DNA of 64,000 nt from Ichthyophis bannanicus (taxonomy: Eukaryota; Chordata; Amphibia; Gymnophiona; Ichthyophiidae), in assembly GCA_033557465.1 (NCBI GenBank), contig CM066040.1, positions 327,936,297-328,000,296 on the forward strand, in the 5' to 3' direction. Both the position numbers and the translations under genes were made by a program. The notes under the pieces were generated by a model. That model worked only from the letters and a program-made list of their open reading frames with translations. It ran no database searches and was not told the origin of the DNA. This document shows, piece by piece, positions 42,393-53,063 of this stretch; positions within the stretch are counted from its first letter, which is position 1, and each line of letters opens with the position of its first letter.

Positions 42393-42595
42393 AGTAGTTA
42401 CTCACCTGTAACAGGTGTTCTCCAGGACCAAGCAGGAAGTCAGTCCTCACATATGGGACTCCCCAGCTCTAGGCTACCGAGAACCCAAAGCTGAAAAAAT
42501 GGCTCCCTCTCGAGCCTCAGCATCCGTGATAAGAATATCCTCTGAGAATGCCCCTGTACGGTAGCCCAACACAAGGCCTGGAGGGTAGGAGTTGC

Positions 42596-44010
42596 CTAAC
42601 CCTCAAAGAGATTGCAGAGTACTGCCTGTCCGAAAGCACTGTCCCTTCGGGACTCTCTCTCGAGGCAGTAGTGGGCTTCAAAAGTCTGGCTTGAAGACCA
42701 AGTAGCAGCCCGGCAGATGTCTGCCAACAGAGCAGAGCGGAGATGAGCTACTGACGCGGCTTTCGCCCTGACACGGTGGGCCTTGACTCAACCCTGCAAG
42801 GAGAGGTTGGCTGCCTTGTACGCCCAGACAATACAATCTGCTACCCAAGTGGACAACGTACGCTTGGAGACAGGTAACCCTAGTCTATTAGGGTCAAAGG
42901 AGACGAAGAACTGAGTAGCCCTTCGGTGCCCCCGCGTACGTTCTATGTAAAAGGACAATGCCCTCTTACAGTCCAGGGTATGCAAGATTGTTTCAACCCG
43001 ACTGGTATGTGGCCTGGAAAGAATGTCGGAAGAACCACCTCCTGGTTGAGATGGAAGGAGGAGACAACCTTTGGAAGGAACTTCGGATGGGTCCATAGGA
43101 CCACCCTGTTCCTATAGAACCATGTGTACGGTCTATCAGAAACCAAAGCTTGTAGTTCACTCACACGTCTGGCCAAGGTAAGAGCTACCAGGAAGAGCGC
43201 CTTCCAAGAAAGGAAGCGCAAATGGCAAGTAGCCATCGGCTCAAACGGTGGGCGAGTAAGTTGCTGCAAGACCATGTTCAAATCCCACTCAGTGCCTGGT
43301 GGACGAATCAGAGGCTTGAGCAGAAGCAGGTCTCTGAGGAAGCGGAACACCAAGGAGTGAACCAACAGAGACTGACCCTCCACCGGTGAGTGATGTGCTG
43401 ATAGAGCACGGAGGTGGACCCGAACAGAGTTGGACTTAAGGCCTAGGTCTGACAGGTGAAGTAGGTATTGTAGTACTACTGGCACAAGGCAGGAGAAAGG
43501 ATCTTCATTGCGCTGAGCACACCATATTGAGAACCTATGCCACTTGAGGGCATAGGACTTTCTGGTGGACTGCCTCCTAGAGGCCAAGACCACCTCCTCA
43601 ACTTCCCTAGGTAGAAGTAAGGGAGCTAGCATTATCCTTTCAGCAGCCAGGCCATCAGATTGAGGGATCTGAGATTGGGGTGCAGAAGGGAACCCTGATC
43701 CTGAGACAGGAGATCGGGTTGCAACCCCAGAGGGAATGGAGTTTCCACCGCCAACTGCAGAAGAAGTGGAAACCACTGTTGCCTCGGCCATCTGGGGGCT
43801 ACCAGAATCACCGAGGCCTTGTCCCGTAGAATCTTGAACAGAGTTCGGGCCACTAGGGGCGTGGGAGGAAACGCATACAGGAGGCCCGTAGACCAAGAGA
43901 TCAGAAACGCATCTGCTGCCATTCTCAGGGGATGCAGCTGTCTGTACCAGAACCTGGGCAGCTGATGGTTTTGTGGAATTGCAAAGAGATCGATGGATGG
44001 AAGTCCCCAT
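42596..44010 (-). pseudogene. DIRS-III tyrosine recombinase, degraded
   Basis: ATG at 44010 (MGTSIHR) opens a frame through SRRQSTRKSYALKWHRFSI and LARRVSELQALVSD. A frameshift occurs near 43000. The frame then shifts to HTLDCKRALSFY and FVSFDPNRLGLPVSKRTLS, with a TGA at 42788-42790 just before KAHRVRAKAAS (the H-x-x-R box). The tyrosine box EAHYCLE lies near 42670 and the stop is at 42596-42598. Catalytic residues survive but the gene is broken. It overlaps the end of pol at 43632-44010. Confidence 0.87.
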
Positions 44011-44840
44011 CGTAGAAAGATCTGCTGTACCACCATTGGATTCAACTGCCATTCGTGAGGCTAGAGAATCCTGCTGAGCTTGTCTGCCAAGAAGTTCTCC
44101 TGACCAGGTAGATAAACTGCTTTGAGAAACAGGCCTTGTTTGACAGCAAAGGGCCTGCGCCTCCTGACATAGGAGTCTGGACCCTGTGCCCCCTTGCTTG
44201 TTCACATAGAACATTGCTACCTGATTGTCTGTCTGAACTAAGACAGACTGGTGAGAGAGGGCATGAGAAAAAGTCTGTAGAGCCAAGCGGATTGCTCGCA
44301 GCTCCAAAAGATTGATCTGCTGTGTGGCCTCCCGAGGAGACCAGAGGCCTTGAGTGCACGTGCCCTGGCAATGTGCACCCCAGCCCTTTAAGGAAGCATC
44401 GGTCGTCAGCACCCTTGTGTGTGCTGGGGCCTGAAAGGGTACCCCCCCTGAGAAGATATGGGAGATATAGCCACCACTGCAAGGAGTCCAAGAGTGGTTT
44501 GGACACCTTTACTCTGTCTCGAAGGTCGCCTGTGGCTTGCGCCCACTGAGCTCTGACGCACCACTGAGCAGCCCGCATGTGCAGACGGGCATTCGGGGTC
44601 ACATGTACCGTGAATGCCATGTGGCCCAGGAGCCACAGGAAGTGCCTGGCGGAGACCTGAGAATTGCTTTGGAACTGGTTGGCCAAGTCCATCAGTCTGT
44701 GGGCCCTGTCCTCGGGCAAGTACACCCTTGCCTGCAGGGTGTCTAATCTTGCCCCTATAAACTCTAGGTTCTGTGAGGGGAGCAAAGTGGACTTTGCGTA
44801 GTTTATGACAAAGCCCAGATGCTGAAGAAGAGAGACAGTG

Positions 44841-45172
44841 GAGTGGAGGAGTAGCCTAGTGGTTGGGTCAAGGTACTTCAGGCCGGAAGGTCGGGGGTTC
44901 AAATCCCACTAGAGGACAGCAACCTTGGGCCGGAAGGACTGGGGTTTCTAGTCCCACAGGTGCTCCTTGTGGTCTTGGGCAAGCCACTTAACCCTCCATA
45001 GCCCATGTTCCCTGTAAAATAGTTCTCTGTGTGCTGTGCTTTCCTGTCTAATCAATGTGTTTATACCTCAAAAATTTCCTGTCATGATTTGACAATTTCC
45101 AATCTGTAATCAAAAAACGCTGCTGATCGCTGGAAGTAGCGGTATACAAATGTATATTAAATAAATAAATAA
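44841..45172 (+). mobile_element. tRNA-derived SINE in DIRS-III pol
   Basis: The duplication ACAGTG (44835-44840 and 45173-45178) flanks it. The head carries an A-box-like TAGCCTAGTGG (44852) and a perfect B-box GGTTCAAATCC (44896-44906). The middle has GGTCTTGGGCAAGCCACTTA. The 3' end has an AGCGGTATA stem half (about 45137) and a TAAATAAATAAATAA tail. The shared 3' stem with L2 suggests mobilisation by L2 machinery. Confidence 0.85.
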
Positions 45173-45823
45173 ACAGTGTGAAGAGTGCCTTGTCTGGCCT
45201 CCTGGAGAGACTGACCCCTGATGAGCCAGTCGTCCAGGTATGGGAAGACAAAAATTCCCTGATTTCTGAGATAGGCCGCCACCACCACCAGGCATTTGGT
45301 GAAAACCCTGTGGGCGGAAGTTAGGCCAAAGGGAAGTACTCTGTACTGAAAATGGTTTCCTCCCACCACAAATCTGAGATATTGTCTGTGGTCTGGATGG
45401 ATGAGAATGTGAGTATAAGCATCCTTGAGGTCTAAGGAGCATAGCCAATCTCCCTGCTGGAGGTAGGGCAGCAGTATCCCAAGGGTAAGCATCTTGAACT
45501 TTTCCCTATCCAGAAATTTGTTTAGGTTTCGCAAGTCTAGGATAGGCCGGAGGCCTCCTGTCCTTTTTGGTACCAGGAAGTACCTGGAGTAGAAGCCTTG
45601 CACTTCCAGGTGCTGAGGCACCGGTTCCTCCGCCTGTTCCTTTAGAAGACTTGCCAACTCCTGAAGGAGGAGGTTTCTGTACAGAGGGAGTCTTGGAGGC
45701 TCCCCTGGAAAGTAGGAGGGGGGTAGCTGGTGGAAGTGGAACATATAGCCCTTTTGGACTATGCTGAGGACCCAGGTATCCCCTGTGATGGCTGGCCACC
45801 TGTAGGCATACAGAGTCAGCCGA

Positions 45824-45841
45824 CCCCCCCCCCCCCCCCCC
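45824..45841. repeat. 18-bp C homopolymer
   Basis: A run of 18 C lies just downstream (minus-strand sense) of the DIRS-III gag/pol junction. DIRS-II has a short G-run (GGTGGGGGA) close to the same junction. Replication slippage is likely, and the length is also a place where assembly may err. Confidence 0.9.
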
Positions 45842-45885
45842 GTGCTGAGTGGAGCCAGCTATGGAGAAGAGGCTGTGCTGTGGGA

Positions 45886-47760
45886 GTCAAAACGCTGCTC
45901 CCTGCTGTGCAGGAGCCGGATATGGTGGCTTGGGGGTCTTCTGCCTACGGGGCCCATGCCCCTGCCCCTGGGCCTGCTGGCCCTGTTAGGGAGCTGGAGA
46001 GGCCTGGTATTGAGGGTAGGATTTGTAGGCAGCACCCTTCCTCGGGAAAAAGGGCTTCTTTCCCGAGCCCTTCTTTTCTGAGAAGGGGCAGAAGTCTTCC
46101 TGGACAGCCTTGTCCTGGTGAGAGTCTCAGTCTCGATTTCTGCAGCCTTTTCAGTCATGGGCTTACCGAAAAGGTTTTCACCTCAGCAAGGGACATCGAC
46201 CAACTTGTCCTGAACCCATGGCTCCAGGTCTGATGACTGTAGCCAGGCCTGACGGCGTGCACCGATGCCAGCCACGGCTATCCGGGCCGAAGCCTCGAAG
46301 CCATCATAGGCTGCTTGAGAGAGAAACTTTGAGCACTCTCAAATCCCTGTTGACAAAGCCTTGAACCTCTGCAAAGGTTCCTCAGAGAGGCCAGCTGAGA
46401 ACCCGGCAATCTCCTTTGCCAGGTTTTGTAGGTACATGCCCATGTACAGCTGGTAGGTCTGGACACGGTAAGATAGCATAGAGCTCTGGAAGCACTTTCT
46501 ACCGAGGACATCCAGGTTCCGGGCCTCCCGGCTGGGGGGCACCGAGGAGTGCATCTTCTGACCCTTCAGACGGTGCATGCCGATTCCACAACCATGGAGT
46601 GGTGCGGTAACTGCGCCTTTTGGAACCCAGGGCTCTTACGGACTCGATAAATGGAATCTACCCATTTGCTAAGAACCGGCTTCGAGGCCAGTGCCTCCCA
46701 CATACGGAAGAGCAGCCATTACAGCATCGGAGGAACCGGTACAGTAAAGACTCCCTTCGGAGGAAAATGATACTGGAGGGCATCGAGCTCCTCGGCTCGA
46801 GGCTCCTCCTCGGCATCTGCAGGGAAGGCCAAGGCTTTGGCCATGTCCCTCATGAAGTCCAAGAACCGGATATCCTCCGGGGGGGGACCGTCTCCGAGGC
46901 TCGGCCTCTAGTGAGTCCAAAGGGACGCACCGGGTCTGGAAGGTGTCCGGGGACTCCTCGTCCTCCGTCTCCCACTCTGACTCCTCTGAGGAGGAATCGA
47001 GCGGCTCCGATGCCGAGGGTATCGGCATCGACGACCTCGGCCCCGCACGGGAGGTCGAGGGAGACCTTGACCAAGGATCGACTCGAGACTTCATTGACTC
47101 GAGGATCGGCTCGGTCTCCGGGGTCGACTTAGATGCCGAGGTCCCGGTGGTCGGGGCAGATGCACCAGTTAGACCAGCGATTAGCACCCGCTGCTGTTCC
47201 ATGAAGGCAGCTAAGCTGCTCTCCAAGGCCGTCAACCTCAGTCCAAGCTCAGGAGACTCAGCAGCCCCCAACTCGGGCCCCAACATCGGCTCCTCCGGAG
47301 GAGAGTCCACGAGGACAACTGCACTTACGTGACTCGAGGACTTCGGCTCCACACAAGGTAGCTTGGAAGGCCTCTTTGACTCCGAGAGCCCGAGCTGGAG
47401 GTCAGGGCTACACGACCTGGCCCTCGAGGAACCAGGAGCCTCCACCGACGATGCCCTCACGAGCTTTTTCTTCCTTCTGTGCTCCCGGGTGGGAGACTCC
47501 CTTTCAGAGGAACCCCGACGGCGCTCGGGGTCGGACTCCTGAGATGTCGAGGCCTCTGACGAAGTCCGGGCCTGGCTGGACACGGAGTCAGAGAAATTTC
47601 GCTCACGTTGTTGCTGACGGCTCCGAAGCGCCTTCGACATTTTGCCGCACAGGCCAGCGGGTCATGGTCGGGCCCGAGGCATCGGAGGCAGCAGTCATGT
47701 GTGTCAGTGAGAGACAAGTTTCTTGCACCGATCACACTTTTTGAACCTGCTGGCAGCCAT
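45886..47760 (-). pseudogene. DIRS-III gag, degraded
   Basis: ATG at 47760 opens RFKKCDRCKKLVSLTDTH and CLGPDHDPLAC (Cys/His-rich). A shift then leads to the frame 47640-46669 with Ser/Arg-rich sequence, LTALESSLAAFMEQQRVL and an acidic SSSEESEWETEDEESPD stretch. Further shifts lead to HRLKGQKMHSSVPPSREA, YQLYMGMYLQNLAKEIAGF and a basic C-terminus ending QQGAAF before TGA. The stop context TTT-TGA-C (complement of 45886-45892) is the same as in DIRS-II. Gag-type assignment is firm from its likeness to DIRS-II. The copy is inactive. Confidence 0.83.
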
Positions 47761-48009
47761 TGGGGGGAAAAGAGGCCCCTGCAAGATCAAAAGACCGGGC
47801 TGCCAGTGAAAACACAAAAAGAGCGCGAACGCTAATCACGAAGGACAAAAACCGAAAATCAAAACTCCGGACTCGATACCGGTGTACCGAGCCCAGGCGG
47901 GAAGGGGAACCGGCGTCGAACCGGATAAGACAACGTGAAAATCGCAGAAAAAAATCAACTTTTTCCGGGTGACACAAACTCACGTCCGTCGGGCTCTGTG
48001 GAAAAAGAA

Positions 48010-48171
48010 AGACTGAGCAAGATGGCACCCTTGGACGGGAAGGGGATCGCGCAGGCGCGCTGCATTCCCAAAAGCTTTCTTTGAAAGCTGGGGAAATGCT
48101 CCACACGGGGGCTCCGTCGGTGCCGACGTCACCCATATGTGAGGACTGACTTCCTGCTTGGTCCTGGAGAA
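48010..48171 (-). repeat. DIRS-III left terminal repeat
   Basis: It ends at GTCCTGGAGAA (48161-48171) and carries GTCGGTGCCGAC at 48116-48127, the palindrome counterpart of ATCGACGTCGAT in DIRS-II. GAGGACTGACTTCCTGC is shared with the DIRS-II ends. Confidence 0.85.
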
Positions 48172-51100
48172 TAATCCAATCCCTTCCAGTTTTTAGTGTA
48201 TCATCAACCACTGCAGCCTACTACCAGCACCATAAATATGTAAAGCTAAAAAAGCATTGCTGCTTTTATACATGGACTTTATGTAAATAGAGAGACTTTC
48301 ATTTGCAAGGTTGAGTGGCAAATATTTTACCTTATGCTCTCATCATTCGCCTCATTGTTAACCCTTGTTCTTTATCATTTGTATATGCCTGTGAAAACCC
48401 AAAATTCTGTGAGCAGACTGCTGAACGTATTGTGGTATGATCTGATACAAGCCACCATGTTTTGATAATTATGCCTGCGTCAAGGCTACTGAAATAGTGT
48501 ATTCCAGAATTAGCATCTTTTCAATTGGATTTATCAGGACGATTTGGATGAATACATTACTATGCTGAGTGTAACATGGTTGATATATTCTCATTTGTTC
48601 CTCACTGGGAAACAGAAACATAGCAGTGAGATGAGTGCGGATACCAGCTTTGAGAAGGGACCGGCGCTAGAGATCCCATGCGTAGGCCCCGGCAATATCT
48701 TTAGAGAAACCTTGTATGTTTTCATCTTTTGCACTTGCTTTTCAGCCATGTCTTTGGCATTTTCCCCCCTTACTATTATTTTCTTTCTTAACATAAAGAT
48801 TTGTTATTACAAGTCCTTTTATCTTAACATACCCTTCTACTCCACGTCTTCCCACCTTGGCAGTGCCACCTCTTCGATTTTACCAAAATCATGCTATCCA
48901 TTATCAGTCATCAGTGCTCAGGACCTGGATCTTGGACCTCAGACATACTTTCTGCATTCATAAATACCACGCTCGGTATTGTCTGGTCTCTCATGGATTC
49001 CAGGGTCTGAGGTGCACTCATTGAAGGGAATCGGGGATGTCCCACCATCAACACCTCCACTTTTCAAGGACTTTGATCAGGTCTAGTTCTTCTGCCAAAG
49101 TCCAAGGTCTGTAAACCACACCAGTGCACATGACAGCATTATTATAAGAGGGCACCTAGGTGAATATAGTGCAACTAGTTTATAAATGCAAAGCTGCCAC
49201 ACAACTTGTTCCAAGCCCAAAGTAACTCTGTGTATGAATGTGCTGACTCCCCCTTCATTCTGCCCATTCTCTTCCCCTGGGAATGCTTGTGGGTTTAGCT
49301 CCTTCTTTTAAGCAAATATATACCCAGGGCAGTTTTAGAAATGTCTGCTTGAGTGCATAAAATGCCAGACCTATAACCTCTCAGATTGCTTCTGTCTGTA
49401 TGCAGCTTCTTAGTTTCCTCTCTGACTGGCTGCTCCCCCTTTTGCCTTGGATTTGTTACCTCGGGAATTACATGCAGGCACTCCCAAGGTTCCCGACTTC
49501 ACAGGAAGCAGGTGGTTCAGTCTTTTACCTCCCTTCCAAAATCATGCTGGTGTTTGCAATGCCTTGGAGGAAAGCAGAATAATGAACATGATAATGTGAG
49601 CTAGACAAGGGTCCCTGTCTCACAATCTGTGCTGTGCCTAAGGCCCTCTGCTATGCCGACTAACCCCACCCAGCTTTCCCAGCCCCCCCCCCCCCTAGCT
49701 TTCACAATTTCTATCATGATTTTATTTATATTGCTTATAAAGAAGGTTTATAAAATGAGACTTAAATTACATTTGTTTTGAGTCTAAGTTTTAAACAGGG
49801 TTGGTTTGTTTGGGTTTTTTTTTGCAGATTTACCCAAGACACCAAGCCTGGCATGTGGGGCTTCTTACACACATACTGAGCACTGGCAAAACTCCAATTA
49901 CATTTACGTTATTTATATAAACCTCACTCCTCAACTTCCGACCAGATTAAGTTCAAAATCATTGCAACCTATCAGCATCAACCTAAACCACCTCAACACA
50001 CATCCATCCACTTTTGTGTTTAATCAAACCAATATTATAACCATTGAGCAAAGATAACACTTCTGCATCCTGCTACCCACCCACCTCTTTTCCCCCTAGC
50101 AGCAGATCCTATATCTATACTTCCACCAAGCCGTCCCTGACATGTATGAATGGCTGGATTACTAGACTCTTCGTGGTCTGTAAGGGAGCAAGCGCCAAAC
50201 CCCAACCATGCCCATTTGAAACATCCACCATCAAAATGAGGCAGACGGCACATCCATGCACAATTTCGAATACATGAAAAGATCGACTGTGTGAAATTGT
50301 CCCCGGTGGCTTCACAGCTCAAAACGTCTTTGTGTAGAGTTCAAAGTGGACTTTCACAGAAATGCACAATAGTACGAATGCTTATGAAGATGTGTTCTAC
50401 CTTCTGTTCCGCCAAAGAGGAATTTTTCACTTTTATTTCCTGAACTACTAGGTTTATTTTCAGTTTGGTTCACTGAACATTTCAGAATAGCAATAGAAAA
50501 CTGGCATATTTCTGAAACAGTTTGTGCTGAAAGGGTAAGGAGAAGAGAGCACGCAGACTGACACCTTATCGACAGCCAAAAAAGGAGGACTAAGAAGAGA
50601 GTATGATGACTTCCTGATGAAAGGTGACTAGGAAGGAATAATGAGTCGTATGGAGGGGTAAGGAGAGGGGGTTACCTACAATGACTCCCTGATGAGAGTT
50701 GGAAAGGAAAAACAGATTATATGTGACCAGCTCACTGACCACAGTTGGATGAGCTTGTGGAGAAAGCCCCTGAAATAAAGGAGAGGTTTCCTTCCCAGCC
50801 CATGGCATGTGCAGACGAGTCCCTACATGCAGTGAGACAAACTTGGTGCAGGCTTGATCGTCACATGCACCAGCAGAAAAACAAAAACTTTGTGCTGTAA
50901 TGCTCAACTCTTTATCCACAACACACTCAGAAATGACTTCAGGGGCTTGGCTTCATTCTACAGTATTTCTATTTGAGAAGGAATTATCCAAATTGCTCTG
51001 ATACCAAGCTGCAGATCCTGAGAAATACTCTCCCCCAGTGCTATGTCCAAGCATAATCCAACTGCACCTGCTTTATATTTCAAAAATTACACTGGTCTTG

Positions 51101-51188
51101 GATAGCTGACATTCTGGTAACAAGATGTGATGCAGTCGCTTCCAGAATCTTCCTTGATAGTAGCTCAGGGATGATAGCTTCTGTCTCA
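48172..51188. other. Low-feature region
   Basis: Three kilobases with short frames only, homopolymer C near 49685-49696 and no repeat family I can name. A T-rich tract ending in AG before 49830 resembles a splice acceptor, but no exon can be supported after it. Confidence 0.4.
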
Positions 51189-51245
51189 CTGTTTCCTAGA
51201 CTCTTCCCATGCAGTTTGACACAGCTCAGTCCCGCTCTCATACAT
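51189..51245 (-). pseudogene. Decayed duplicate of a riboflavin-binding-protein exon
   Basis: After an acceptor-like TTATCTCCCAG the minus strand reads MYESGTELCQTAWEES, as in the intact exon at 59106-59321. It then loses similarity and meets a TGA within a few codons. About 100 bp of the upstream intron (51246-51355) also match the intron next to the intact exon, so this is a segmental duplicate, not a processed copy. The disulphide and ligand-pocket segment that should follow is missing. Non-functional. Confidence 0.8.
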
Positions 51246-51355
51246 CTGGGAGATAAAATTACAAAGAAGAAAGGAGGAAGAAATATACAAGCCCCCATAT
51301 CACCTCTGCCTTGTTGAGCGCACGCACGGCTGGATGGCCACAGAATATGATTCCT

Positions 51356-51999
51356 GGACAAGAAAAGCCCAAGGGCGTATTCAGTAAAGGCTTTAAAGTG
51401 CGTTAAGCATCCGCAGTGGCATTTAACATGCCTTAATTTCATTAATGTGCATTAATCTTCCCCCCCCCCTTCTTCCCCTCTCTTTTCCTCCCCTCCACTA
51501 TCATTCCCCACCTCCCATATTTTGGAATGATATATGGGCAATTCCCATTCTATTTTACTTCTCTGTAACAGCAGTCATTTGAGCCAGTGCTGAATGTTTT
51601 AAACTCAGCACTGCATTCTGCGACAGTTTTAAAGTCCTAAAATGCAGTGGGACAGAGCATGTAAAAAGCAGAAGTGGTTTCCCCTTGAAGACTGACATAG
51701 GCCAGGTGAAATACCGGTTTAGGTCTTCTCCTTAATATCCAGAGCTACTGCTATTCTTGTGCACAGTGTCTAAGCACCATCCCCTTCAAATTTACAGAAA
51801 TTCATCCAGTCCAGGAAAATCACTGCTCTGCTTCTGCCATTACACTCATCTCTGTAGCAAGCAATCTAGTGTGTCATGGGTGGACATGAACCATGAGGAA
51901 ATTGGCAGGCACTGCAGGATGAACTATAGAGACAAACATCTTGTTTATTTCCACATATTTCTGCAAATAAGTGATGACAGAGGAAAAATAACCTAAGGG
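51356..51999. other. No recognised feature
   Basis: Unassigned DNA with a C-rich run near 51463. No coding or repeat evidence. Confidence 0.4.
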
Positions 52000-52180
52000 C
52001 AGAGCCGGCCCCAGAGTTGGTTCAAGATATTGGCACCCTAGGCAAATGTTAAGCCTCACACTCCCCTGGCTATCAGAATCTATTGTTTAGCTTTGAATGA
52101 CCTGTTCTTTACGGCTGCCCTTCCCTGCCAGAAATTGCCTCCCTAGGCAACTGCCTAATTTGCCTAATGGTTGGGCCCTG
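52000..52180. mobile_element. hAT MITE 2 (about 181 bp)
   Basis: It starts CAGAGCCGGCCCCAGAG and ends GGTTGGGCCCTG, with CTGCCTAATTTGCCTAATGG near the right end. It matches the MITE at 17379-17557 along its length (CCAGAGTTGGTTCAA, TTTAGCTTTGAATG). The flanks (CCTAAGGG and CCTATAAA) no longer give a clean 8-bp duplication. Confidence 0.8.
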
Positions 52181-52684
52181 CCTATAAACTGAGCAGATTC
52201 TAAAGACAGATCAATGGTCAACAAGCAGTTCTACATTCAGTGCCATGTTGAACCTATAGCTGCGGTTTGTTTTTTCCCTTTTATTTGGGGGCCTTATACA
52301 TGTGAGATTGGAACTGAGACATTGAGGTAGTGACATTTACAAATCTGCTGGTATTTTAGAAAGGGCTTTTCTAAATGTGGAGCCTTTTCTAGAATACAAA
52401 TAAGAACGTGCAGGAGACATTTCACAAATGCATACGTGCAAACCATCAAAGGAGGAAGCCTGGCAGCCTGCACATGCAGCTGAGCCATTTTGCAAATATA
52501 AACGTGCAGCTGCTGCTACTTGACTATTTTTATCTAAATACAATTTGAAAAGCGCTAGCCGAAACAAGCACTTTTAAAAACCTGCACATGACAGGGAGCA
52601 GGTGTAATTCCCGATGTGCACAGTGTCAGTCAGTCATACACGTGTCTTTCCTATCTGAAACAGTGAATACATGTGTAGATGGTA
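52181..52684. other. No recognised feature
   Basis: Unassigned AT-rich sequence up to the DIRS-IV left end. Confidence 0.4.
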
Positions 52685-52844
52685 TCTCCAGGAACAAGCA
52701 GGAATACGTCATCACATATGGGTACGTCGGCACCGACGGAGCCCGCGCGGGAAAGCTCCCCAGCTTTTCAGATTAAAAGCTTTTGGGGCCTCCCACTGCA
52801 CATGCGCGCTGCCTTCCCGCCTTCCTGACCAGCTCTCGTCAGTT
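52685..52844 (+). repeat. DIRS-IV left inverted terminal repeat
   Basis: It starts TCTCCAGGAACAAGCAGGAA and is inverted at 58117-58300. It holds the palindrome GTCGGCACCGAC at 52726-52737 and ends near CAGCTCTCGTCAGTT. Confidence 0.92.
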
Positions 52845-53063
52845 TCTTTTTTTCCGCGGAGCCAGCAGGTCGTGTTCCTGTCACCGCTGAAGAAATTGTT
52901 GATTTTATTGTTTTCTTTAGACCGCGTACCTGCCTTCCCCATTCTGAAACCGGTACTGCCGGTCTCTCTTTCTTTCTTTTAAAAAAAAAAATATATATTT
53001 TTTTCTTTTCTTCAGCACAGCTTGGTACTTTGTTAGGCCTTCAGGCCTACACAAATTCTCCTC

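Larger units (their letters stand above)
43632..45885 (-). pseudogene. DIRS-III pol, degraded and split by a SINE
   Basis: The RT N-terminal half is at 45744-45180 (VPKRTGGLRPILDLRNLNKF, SLDLKDAYTHILIHP, FPYLDDWLIRG). The SINE at 44841-45172 interrupts it. The RT C-terminus is in another frame (LGFVINYAKSTLLPSQNLEF, LGHMAFTVHVTPNARLHMR). RNase H is in a third (LTTDASLKGWGAH, LELRAIRLAL, QTDNQVAMFYVNKQGG). The methyltransferase-like end (WGLPSIDLFAIP, LLYAFPPTPLVARTLF, LVAPRWPRQQW) closes at 43632. Several frameshifts occur, and an 18-C run (45824-45841) lies near the gag/pol junction. Inactive. Confidence 0.88.
42393..48171 (-). mobile_element. DIRS-III: DIRS-type element, lineage B, minus strand
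   Basis: Reading the minus strand: left terminal repeat (48171 to about 48010), gag, pol with a nested SINE, recombinase, and a 3' end at 42393 (AGTAGTTACTCACC on the plus strand). The 3' side joins the first half of the internal complementary region straight to the outer right end, so the right terminal repeat is missing. Sequence is close to DIRS-II throughout. It lies tail to tail with DIRS-II, 234 bp apart. Confidence 0.9.

Noticed and set aside
44852..44906. Possible tRNA gene (A-box and perfect B-box)
   Set aside because: The sequence is the head of a SINE with a target duplication and tail. It lacks a foldable mature tRNA.
48544..48963. 139-residue plus-strand frame as a possible membrane protein gene
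   Set aside because: No start context, splice sites or family match. Hydrophobic AT-rich translation expected by chance.
49806..50057. Possible exon after a T-rich acceptor-like tract
   Set aside because: No donor, no family pattern and a composition like its surroundings.
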